From JAZGDL01 sp036477795 (GTDB lineage Bacteria > Planctomycetota > Phycisphaerae > UBA1845): DNA of 5,830 nt. Under the pieces are notes generated by a model, which searched no databases, was not told the DNA's origin, and saw only the letters and a list, made by a program, of their open reading frames with translations. The stretch is from the NCBI GenBank assembly GCA_036477795.1, contig JAZGDL010000305.1, positions 1 through 5,830 of the forward strand, given 5' to 3'. Of this stretch, positions 1 through 4,677 are shown in pieces; positions within the stretch are counted from its first letter, which is position 1, and every line of letters starts with the position of its first letter. A program made the position numbers and the translations under genes.

Positions 1-599
1 TCCTCGTCCTGAATATCGCGAAGGGTGAAGCTGTCGATCGACAGACCCATATTGGCCATGTCGCTGGCCGCTACTTCCTGCACCTTGCTGGTGAACATGT
101 CGCGGTCTTTGTAGATCTCCTCGACGGTCAAGGTGCCGACGATGGCCCGGAGGTGGCCTTCGAGCGTCTGTTTCGCGATCTCCATCACTTGCCGCATGCC
201 CATCGACAGGAATCGTTCGGCGGCGGTCCCGATGCTGATATCGTCGCCGCGGACTTTGATCTGGGCCACGGAATCGACGCTAATCGGGACGCCCGTGATG
301 GTGTAGTTCTTGTTGGCGATGATATCGATGGTCATCAGCTCCAGACTGAGCACCTCGTAGCTCTCGATGATGGGCCAGACGATGCCGCCGCCGCCCTTGA
401 TGATTCGGGGCATCTTGTCGCCCTGGGCGTCGCGTTTGCCGAGACCACCGAACACGATGAGCGCCTCATTCGGGCCTGCCTTGCGGTAGCGCGCCGCGAA
501 GATCAGCAGCACGAAGAAGAACAGTCCGCCGCCCACAATCACGATCCAGGCCCACGGGGGCAGACGGGATGCTTGTGCGATCAGTTCATACGTTGTCAT
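1..599 (-). CDS. floT: Flotillin (FloT/YuaG-type SPFH protein), 3' end cut off by the window
   Basis: This is the N-terminal part (199 full codons) of a flotillin, a membrane scaffold that forms oligomers in lipid microdomains and affects membrane order, signalling and secretion. The frame is open from an ATG at 599-597 to the left edge. Residues 15-36 form one hydrophobic segment (PPWAWIVIVGGGLFFFVLLI). It is followed by RYRKAGPNEALIVFGG, very close to the RYRTVGPDEALIV start of the SPFH domain of Bacillus FloT as I recall it. Further matches are IKGGGGIVWPIIE (67-79), TAAERFL (125-131), LEGHLRAIVGTLTVEEIYKDR (about 146-166) and SFTLRDIQDE at the break. The C-terminal coiled-coil (Glu-Ala-rich) part lies outside the window. 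The start is fixed by an AAAGGAG Shine-Dalgarno 7 nt upstream. The gene follows an NfeD-like gene, the classic YuaF-FloT pair. Family assignment is firm; the symbol is by homology. Confidence 0.95.
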   Translation of the reverse strand, partial: MTTYELIAQASRLPPWAWIVIVGGGLFFFVLLIFAARYRKAGPNEALIVFGGLGKRDAQGDKMPRIIKGGGGIVWPIIESYEVLSLELMTIDIIANKNYTITGVPISVDSVAQIKVRGDDISIGTAAERFLSMGMRQVMEIAKQTLEGHLRAIVGTLTVEEIYKDRDMFTSKVQEVAASDMANMGLSIDSFTLRDIQDE

Positions 600-606
600 A
601 GCAAGT

Positions 607-616
607 CTCCTTTCCT
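607..616 (-). promoter_or_regulatory. Ribosome binding site of the flotillin gene
   Basis: The minus strand reads AGGAAAGGAG, with the GGAG core ending 7 nt before the ATG at 599. It sets the flotillin start and rules out the short upstream overlapping frame (771-586) as the natural reading. Confidence 0.8.
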
Positions 617-725
617 GCGGACTTCCTTGGGTCCGGTGTCATAGCGACCGGCGACTCAGAAAAACTGAATCGACCTTGGTCGGGTTGAAATGGGTATCCA
701 GGCAAACGTCCTCTATGCTGACTCG

Positions 726-743
726 CGCGGGCTGAAGCCCGCG
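726..743. repeat. GC-rich REP-like palindrome between the NfeD-like and flotillin genes
   Basis: CGCGGGCT (726-733) is followed after 2 nt by its exact reverse complement AGCCCGCG (736-743). As RNA this would be a 7-bp stem with a UUCA/UGAA tetraloop. No T-tract follows on either strand, so it is not a classic intrinsic terminator. I recall similar GCGGGCTTCAGCCCGC palindromes scattered through many GC-rich genomes as REP-like elements; only one copy is in this window. It could stabilise or process the transcript between the two genes. Confidence 0.6.
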
Positions 744-767
744 GCTCCTTGAATCCTACGTTCGGTT

Positions 768-1445
768 TCAATCTACTTTCAAGACGTACGTTTTGTTGCC
801 GTCGATCGCTTCGATGGTCACTTTCTCGCCTCTGTCAATGGGTTGGCCGTTGGCGCTGCGCGCGCTGCGCGAGAACCTCGAGCCCTTGAGCACGTAGGCG
901 ATTTCACCGGGTGAGTCTTCACCGATCGGTGTCGTGACTTTCGCCTGAGTGCCGATGAGGTCTCTGACCGATACATGACTGGAACCGGATGAGGCAGCGG
1001 CCAGTTTGTTGTACACCGCCATCAGCAGATAAGCAAGCACCACACCACCACCGGCGGCGGGCAGCAGCGAGACCTGCTTCCAATCGTAACCCTTCTGCAG
1101 AACTAATCCGACCACGCCGAAACCCGCCATGAAACTGGCGATGATGGTCGGGCTGAAAGCGCTGAAGGCGCGGCGGCGCTCATCAGTGGCGTCCACAACC
1201 TGGCCCGTGTCGTGAGAAACATCGTGCCCGACATCATGTCCGATGTCACCGGCACCTGTATCGACGCCGCCGTGGCCGAGGTCCGCGCCGGAACCAGCTC
1301 CCAAATCTCCGGCACCAACGTCGCCTGCGCCCACATCCCCGCCGGCGGAGAACTGGAAATTGCCCAGCACGGCGGACACGACGACGTAGCCGGCGCCGAG
1401 TATCATAGCGGCCATATAGATGTCGAACAAAGTCAGACCAAGCAC
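768..1445 (-). CDS. NfeD/YuaF-like membrane protein with C-terminal OB-fold and Gly/Asp/His-rich loop
   Basis: This 225-residue membrane protein is the likely partner of the flotillin encoded just downstream. Residues 5-30 are a first membrane segment (FDIYMAAMILGAGYVVVSAV). Residues 33-82 are low-complexity, first GDVGAGDVGAGDLGAG repeats and then GHDVGHDVSHD. Residues 94-117 and 124-148 are second and third membrane segments. Residues about 156-225 look like the NfeD-type OB-fold: a beta-rich tail starting VRDLIGTQAKVTTPIG, with GEIAYVLKG and RGEKVTIEAIDGNKTYVLKV. In Bacillus the equivalent, YuaF, is about 174 residues and is co-expressed with FloT; the extra length here is mostly the repeat loop. 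There is no ClpP-like serine protease domain, so this is the short NfeD class. The start is a GTG at 1445-1443, chosen for its GGAGG 8 nt upstream; an internal ATG (residue 11) would cut into the first membrane segment. The gap to the flotillin gene is 168 nt, and co-transcription is likely but not shown. Confidence 0.88.
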   Translation of the reverse strand: MLGLTLFDIYMAAMILGAGYVVVSAVLGNFQFSAGGDVGAGDVGAGDLGAGSGADLGHGGVDTGAGDIGHDVGHDVSHDTGQVVDATDERRRAFSAFSPTIIASFMAGFGVVGLVLQKGYDWKQVSLLPAAGGGVVLAYLLMAVYNKLAAASSGSSHVSVRDLIGTQAKVTTPIGEDSPGEIAYVLKGSRFSRSARSANGQPIDRGEKVTIEAIDGNKTYVLKVD

Positions 1446-1453
1446 TCCAAAGT

Positions 1454-1458
1454 CCTCC
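1454..1458 (-). promoter_or_regulatory. Ribosome binding site selecting the GTG start of the NfeD-like gene
   Basis: The minus strand reads TGGAGGAC, with GGAGG ending 8 nt before GTG at 1445. No comparable site precedes the later in-frame ATG codons, so the GTG is preferred. Confidence 0.7.
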
Positions 1459-1498
1459 AGGGGGAAGAGACCGAGAGCGGCAAAGCTCTATCTATCTA

Positions 1499-1504
1499 AA
1501 TATA
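1499..1504 (-). promoter_or_regulatory. Possible -10 element for the nfeD-flotillin unit
   Basis: TATATT on the minus strand lies in an AT-rich patch (TATATTTAGATAGATAG) within otherwise GC-rich sequence, about 54 nt before the GTG start. I see no convincing -35 hexamer at 16-18 nt spacing, so this is a weak call based on base composition and position. Confidence 0.25.
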
Positions 1505-1522
1505 CTCCATTCCACCGAATCA

Positions 1523-1557
1523 GGCCATTATGAACACAACGCCCGATTCTAATGGCC
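1523..1557. repeat. 8-bp perfect inverted repeat upstream of the NfeD-like gene
   Basis: GGCCATTA (1523-1530) is matched by TAATGGCC (1550-1557) across a 19-nt spacer. A second pair, GAATC (1517-1521) with GATTC (1545-1549), crosses the first, so an RNA could form either hairpin or a pseudoknot. No T-run follows on the minus strand. It lies just upstream of the possible -10 and could be a regulator site or part of the cytochrome mRNA 3' end. Confidence 0.45.
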
Positions 1558-1651
1558 GGCGAGGACTGAAGCGGCCTGTTTGCCAAGAAGATAGGGTATG
1601 TGCAGGTGTGCTCTGACCCGTCGCTGGGGCTCCGGGCTCGGATGAGGCGCC

Positions 1652-1667
1652 CCGCAATTCCGCAATT
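1652..1667. repeat. Tandem octamer CCGCAATT x2
   Basis: Two exact copies of CCGCAATT stand head to tail and share the CCGCAAT core with the heptamers at 1714-1727. They are probably a degenerate member of the same repeat family. Confidence 0.5.
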
Positions 1668-1706
1668 CGATCGCGCTCCCCTGCGGGTCGCCGCTAAACG
1701 ATTAAC

Positions 1707-1727
1707 CTGCACTCCGCAATCCGCAAT
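1707..1727. repeat. Short heptamer repeat directly after the cytochrome stop codon
   Basis: The plus strand has two perfect CCGCAAT units (1714-1720, 1721-1727) preceded in register by a diverged CTGCACT. On the minus strand these are ATTGCGG units starting 1 nt past the TAG stop of the cytochrome gene (1731-1729). The same ATTGCGG unit is in the long array at 4608-4677, but there it lies on the plus strand, so orientation relative to the gene is reversed. Confidence 0.6.
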
Positions 1728-1728
1728 C

Positions 1729-4263
1729 CTACCCGCACGGTCCCCAACTGCCCAGCAACTGGGCAAGATCGGCGGCACCCACGTTGCCGTCCCCGTCCAG
1801 ATCAGCAGGACAATCCGGACAAGAGCCCCAACTCCCCAGCAAGATCGCCAAGTCAAAAGCGCCCACGGAACCGCTGCCGTCCAGGTCGGCGGGACATTCC
1901 TGGTTCAACAGGATGGTTACAGTTTGCATGATTTCCGGTGGAGACTTGCCGTTCTCGTTCCACAAATCGAATAGTTCCTGACCCTTCGTGTCGGTGGAGT
2001 TTTCGTCACGGAGGAACTCCACGTATTCCTTGGTGGTGCTCTGGTAATACAAGGTAACCTCCGCGGACGCGGCTCCTTTGGGAATGTCATACGGGGTGGC
2101 GTCCCAGAACTGCCCGTCCTCGTACGCATAGTCCACCGGTGCCCCGCCGAAGGAAGCGAAGTCGGCATTGGTGAACCCGCGGGGCGGAATGCGGTTGTCC
2201 TTGAAGATCTTGTTGTTGAGCACAAAATGGAACGAGGGCCCGGGGTCCACACCGACGATCGGAGCCATCGTCTCATCCAGACCGGGCTTGGCTTCGTAGA
2301 TCTTGATCTGCGGATCGTGGGTCAGGATGCCGGTCGCCGGGTCGTACGCACCGGATTCAGAGATCAGAATCCCCCCCTCATCGAGGAACTTGACGTTGAT
2401 CCACATCCTTCGGCCTTCGGGGTAGCCGGTGGGCAGCTTGTGGCCGGTGTTGTTGGTGATGCTCACGTGCAGTTGCGTCTCATCGCGTCCCACCGACATT
2501 TCGGCTGCGTTTTGCAGCATGTAGCGGGCACGTTCGATCGCCGCTTCCACCGCGAGCGGATTAATCTCGTCCGGATACATCATGCTCAACAGCCCCGGCA
2601 TCCAGGTGCTGCCGCCCGTGAAATCGTGAAGCGGCAAGTCGTCTCGGACCGGCCCGAAGAAGCAGCCCTGCCCGGTGACGTCGCGCATATGACAGTCCTG
2701 ACACGTCGAGACGTACGGCGGATCAAGATTTCCCGCGAACTCGGGCGCGAAGACGCCTTCCGGCGTGTTGTACTCACTGTACAACCATTCGCTGTAGGTG
2801 CGCTCGATGGGCATGAGCGTGTGGGCCGAGATTTCCGCTGCCGCTTGGTCAAACGCGTTGGGCACATAGTTGCCCTGGTCGTCCCGTTCGAACGCCGGGT
2901 TGCTGACGTTATGGCAGGTGCCGCACAGGGCGGCCTCCCGGTGGAACGGCGAAAACGCAATCTCGTGACCGCCGCCCGCGTCCTCAAACGGCCCGCGACG
3001 CAGACCGGTCGGATCGGCGACGTACATGCCGTTGCCGAATTCATCCGGCGGCATGACCAAGTCATCCAGTATCGAAATGTCTTGCGTTGGGTTCTCATCC
3101 TCGTAAAAAATGTCGACCAGGCGATGGCAGAAATCGCAGGACACGCCGAACTTGTCGCTGGCCCGCACCTGGCTGCCGTCGGTCGGAACTGAACGCCCCT
3201 CCAGCCAGGCCTTCGGAGTATGACAGCGCAGGCACAAATCACCGGAATCGGGCGCATCCTGGTTGGCGACCACCATCGCGGCTTCGAAAAGAATATCGCG
3301 GGAAGCATGGGCCATCATGCCGCCCTGCCAGTTGAAGTATGGTTCGACGGCCTGGTCAAAATCACCGTGGCAAAAGTAGCAAGCCTCTGGCGGATTCAGA
3401 GACCCACCCTCGAACGGCTGGCTGCCGGGCATATCGAAGTCGCGCAGCGTCGTCGGCACGATCCCTCCCGGCGGAGAAATGATCGCGAAGGGCGCGTCGC
3501 TGTCGTCATGCCCGACGTTCGAGAACGTGTCGATAGCCACGACTCGCAGAATCGCGTTGTTCGTGGGACGATTCGCCGGGAACCAGGTATGGCTGCCTGT
3601 ATTGGCCAGCCCAAACGCCACCGGCCTGAAATTGGCGCCACCATCCTCGGACAGATACAAATCCACGGCAATGACATTGCTCGGGTCGGTCGCCACCCAC
3701 GACACCGTCGTGCCGGTATTGGCGGTCAGGACTTCAGCACCGTTCGGCTCCAACACTTCGACCTCCGGGGGAGTCGTATCCCCGCCTGTGGTGGGGATGA
3801 GGTGGACCAGGATGTCTCCCAGATCAACGCCAGTGACATTGCCGACGTTCGCCGGCGTCAGCCCGGGGAATGTAGGCGTGTTGTTAAAGTTGGCCAGATC
3901 CGTGACCTCCACCACCGTGCTGAATCCGTCGTTGTCGGGATCCTCGCCCTGAATGAACATCACGGCCTGCTGGCGCCCGGCCGGGTTGTTTGGGAAGTCG
4001 CCAATGACCTCACCGAGGCGAACGCCGTAGGGGTTGCGCTGTCCGCCGCCCCCGAAAGCGTAGTGGCACACTCCGCAGTGGGTTGGATGGCTCGGAACCG
4101 TGTCGATCACGGTGCCCACGGCATCGGGATAGACGGTGAAGAACGCTTCGCGGATGTTCGGCCTGGCCTGGACCGCTTCTTGGCAGACCCCCAACGCCAG
4201 CATCACGACGCCCAGATAGCCAATCCCGATGAAGCGGCGCTTTACGGATGGGCGGGGGTACAC
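1729..4263 (-). CDS. Secreted hexahaem c-type cytochrome with Ig-like domain and C-terminal dockerin-like pair
   Basis: This exported 844-residue electron-transfer protein has no assigned substrate. Residues 1-33 form a signal peptide (KRR, hydrophobic FIGIGYLGVVMLALG, likely cleavage after VQA33). Six haem-binding CxxCH motifs are visible: C63GVCH, C295YFCH, C344LRCH, C376DFCH, C447GTCH and C521QDCH. The first sits in a separate N-terminal module that also carries a calcium-type loop, DPDNDGFS (108-115). Residues 163-262 look like an Ig/fibronectin-type beta-sandwich (DTTPPEVEVLEPNG, LSEDGG, LRVVAID). Residues 286-540 hold the other five haems, with candidate distal ligands such as H319, H433, H441 and H546. 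Residues 595-785 are a beta-rich module opening with NNTGHKLPTGYPEGRRMW. Residues 790-843 are two dockerin-like loops (DLDGSGSVGAFD, DLDGDGNVGAAD), each bounded by Cys. The start is a GTG fixed by AAGGAGG 6 nt upstream. The layout matches planctomycete multihaem proteins I recall. A cytochrome c554-like redox role is a guess. No haem-maturation genes are nearby. Confidence 0.93.
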   Translation of the reverse strand: MYPRPSVKRRFIGIGYLGVVMLALGVCQEAVQARPNIREAFFTVYPDAVGTVIDTVPSHPTHCGVCHYAFGGGGQRNPYGVRLGEVIGDFPNNPAGRQQAVMFIQGEDPDNDGFSTVVEVTDLANFNNTPTFPGLTPANVGNVTGVDLGDILVHLIPTTGGDTTPPEVEVLEPNGAEVLTANTGTTVSWVATDPSNVIAVDLYLSEDGGANFRPVAFGLANTGSHTWFPANRPTNNAILRVVAIDTFSNVGHDDSDAPFAIISPPGGIVPTTLRDFDMPGSQPFEGGSLNPPEACYFCHGDFDQAVEPYFNWQGGMMAHASRDILFEAAMVVANQDAPDSGDLCLRCHTPKAWLEGRSVPTDGSQVRASDKFGVSCDFCHRLVDIFYEDENPTQDISILDDLVMPPDEFGNGMYVADPTGLRRGPFEDAGGGHEIAFSPFHREAALCGTCHNVSNPAFERDDQGNYVPNAFDQAAAEISAHTLMPIERTYSEWLYSEYNTPEGVFAPEFAGNLDPPYVSTCQDCHMRDVTGQGCFFGPVRDDLPLHDFTGGSTWMPGLLSMMYPDEINPLAVEAAIERARYMLQNAAEMSVGRDETQLHVSITNNTGHKLPTGYPEGRRMWINVKFLDEGGILISESGAYDPATGILTHDPQIKIYEAKPGLDETMAPIVGVDPGPSFHFVLNNKIFKDNRIPPRGFTNADFASFGGAPVDYAYEDGQFWDATPYDIPKGAASAEVTLYYQSTTKEYVEFLRDENSTDTKGQELFDLWNENGKSPPEIMQTVTILLNQECPADLDGSGSVGAFDLAILLGSWGSCPDCPADLDGDGNVGAADLAQLLGSWGPCG

Positions 4264-4269
4264 AACACG

Positions 4270-4276
4270 CCTCCTT
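4270..4276 (-). promoter_or_regulatory. Ribosome binding site selecting the GTG start of the cytochrome gene
   Basis: AAGGAGG on the minus strand ends 6 nt before GTG at 4263. It is a near-perfect Shine-Dalgarno, and the signal peptide begins right after the start, so the GTG is well supported. Confidence 0.85.
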
Positions 4277-4333
4277 CAAAGCTCGAAAAGTAGGTTAAGA
4301 CCGATTCGTTATGATTACATGCTATGCCACGAG

Positions 4334-4372
4334 TTCACTCCCGGCGGATCAGGCCGGGAATGGATGAGTGAA
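4334..4372 (-). ncRNA. Possible bulged hairpin in the cytochrome leader
   Basis: TTCAC (4372-4368) pairs with GTGAA (4338-4334), and TCCCGGC (4359-4353) pairs with GCCGGGA (4345-4339) around a 7-nt loop. An 8-nt bulge (4360-4367) lies only on the 5' side. The foot of the stem is 57 nt before the Shine-Dalgarno, and a short T-run precedes the structure rather than following it, so this is not a terminator. It resembles no riboswitch I can name. The pairing is seen in the sequence; function is unknown. Confidence 0.4.
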
Positions 4373-4381
4373 AAACCACAT

Positions 4382-4403
4382 CTTGTGTGCGAGATGCCAC
4401 AAG
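4382..4403 (-). ncRNA. Possible leader hairpin, 6-bp stem
   Basis: CTTGTG (4403-4398) pairs with CACAAG (4387-4382) around a 10-nt loop. It is adjacent to the bulged hairpin at 4334-4372, with a 9-nt gap. It is weak alone and is listed because it is one of four in a row. Confidence 0.3.
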
Positions 4404-4424
4404 GCGAGTTCCATCACCTTCACT

Positions 4425-4440
4425 GAGCGAACACTCGCTC
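4425..4440 (-). ncRNA. Possible leader hairpin, perfect 6-bp stem with tetraloop
   Basis: GAGCGA (4440-4435) pairs with TCGCTC (4430-4425) around GTGT. It is compact and GC-containing, with no T-run behind it. It could also act as a double-stranded DNA palindrome bound by a regulator. Confidence 0.35.
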
Positions 4441-4501
4441 TGCGCTGGGTTATCTTGCAAATTAGATGCCAGTGAGGCCTTGGCCGTCCTGATAGGCTGA
4501 G

Positions 4502-4538
4502 GCGCCCTTATCTCGACCAGGCCGATCAGACAGGGCGC
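4502..4538 (-). ncRNA. Possible stem with nested hairpin in the cytochrome leader
   Basis: GCGCCCT (4538-4532) pairs with AGGGCGC (4508-4502). Within its 23-nt loop GATC and GGTC can pair (one G-U) around GGCCT. A TTTTTT run lies on the 5' side in the direction of transcription, so the structure is not an intrinsic terminator for the beta-helix gene; on the plus strand an A-run, not a T-run, follows. Confidence 0.35.
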
Positions 4539-4607
4539 ATAAAAAACCCCTGCGAACGTGGATAAAATCCATCACTCAAGGTTAGGCCATAATCAACTGT
4601 AGATCAA

Positions 4608-4677
4608 GAGCGGACAACGGATTGCGGATTTCGGATTGCGGAACACGAATCACGAATCACGAACCACGAGTCACGAA
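4608..4677. repeat. Ten-unit heptanucleotide array overlapping the stop codon of the beta-helix gene
   Basis: On the plus strand, 70 bases divide without slippage into ten 7-mers: GAGCGGA, CAACGGA, TTGCGGA, TTTCGGA, TTGCGGA, ACACGAA, TCACGAA, TCACGAA, CCACGAG, TCACGAA. Every unit has CG at positions 4-5, giving a consensus NNNCGRA. There are two sub-blocks, (TTGCGGA)-like at 4608-4642 and (TCACGAA)-like at 4643-4677. The last unit includes the TGA stop (4673-4671, minus strand) of the upstream gene. Short heptamer tandem repeats are known in cyanobacteria (STRR elements); whether this is related is unknown. Confidence 0.85.

Larger units (their letters stand above)
1446..1728. other. Gap between the cytochrome and NfeD-like genes
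   Basis: I find no gene in these 283 bases. In transcription order they hold a heptamer repeat just past the cytochrome stop, an octamer direct repeat at 1652-1667, and a GC-rich stretch with a weak GGGGC/GCCCC pairing (1626-1630 with 1649-1653). These are followed by an 8-bp inverted repeat at 1523-1557, an AT-rich possible -10 and the Shine-Dalgarno. No stem followed by a T-run is seen, so how the cytochrome transcript ends is unclear. Confidence 0.6.
4264..4670. other. 407-base gap between the beta-helix and cytochrome genes
   Basis: No credible gene lies here. Read in the direction of transcription it holds the heptamer array, an isolated T-run (GGGGTTTTTT, 4550-4541) not preceded by a stem, four possible hairpins (4538-4502, 4440-4425, 4403-4382, 4372-4334), and the cytochrome Shine-Dalgarno. 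A -35/-10-like pair is TTGATC (4607-4602), a 17-nt spacer, then TAACCT (4584-4579), which is poor. The length and hairpin density suggest a long untranslated leader for the cytochrome gene. Confidence 0.5.

Noticed and set aside
153..644. 163-codon plus-strand frame at the left edge
   Set aside because: It is the complement of the flotillin coding region, rich in His/Asp/Ala, with no domain signal.
586..771. 61-codon minus-strand frame between the NfeD-like and flotillin genes
   Set aside because: It overlaps the flotillin start and Shine-Dalgarno, reads through the palindrome, has no ribosome binding site of note and resembles nothing.
2640..2670. Possible seventh haem at Cys534 of the cytochrome
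   Set aside because: The sequence is CFFGPVRDD, with no second Cys or His in CxxCH spacing.
4174..4191. Lipoprotein signal (Cys27 of the cytochrome leader, LGVC)
   Set aside because: The residue before Cys is Val rather than Gly/Ala/Ser, and a good signal peptidase I site (VQA) follows six residues later.
2227..4293. Two long plus-strand open frames (2227-3192 and 3220-4293) opposite the cytochrome gene
   Set aside because: They lie antisense to a gene with a signal peptide, six CxxCH motifs and a strong Shine-Dalgarno. Their translations are Arg/Val/Gly/Asp-rich with no recognisable domain, as expected from the complement of a GC-biased gene.
4502..4550. Intrinsic terminator (stem 4502-4538 next to an A/T-run)
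   Set aside because: The T-run precedes the stem on the minus strand, and an A-run follows it on the plus strand, so neither strand has a stem followed by T residues.
4608..4677. CRISPR-like array
   Set aside because: Units are 7 nt and contiguous, with no spacers, and no cas gene is nearby.
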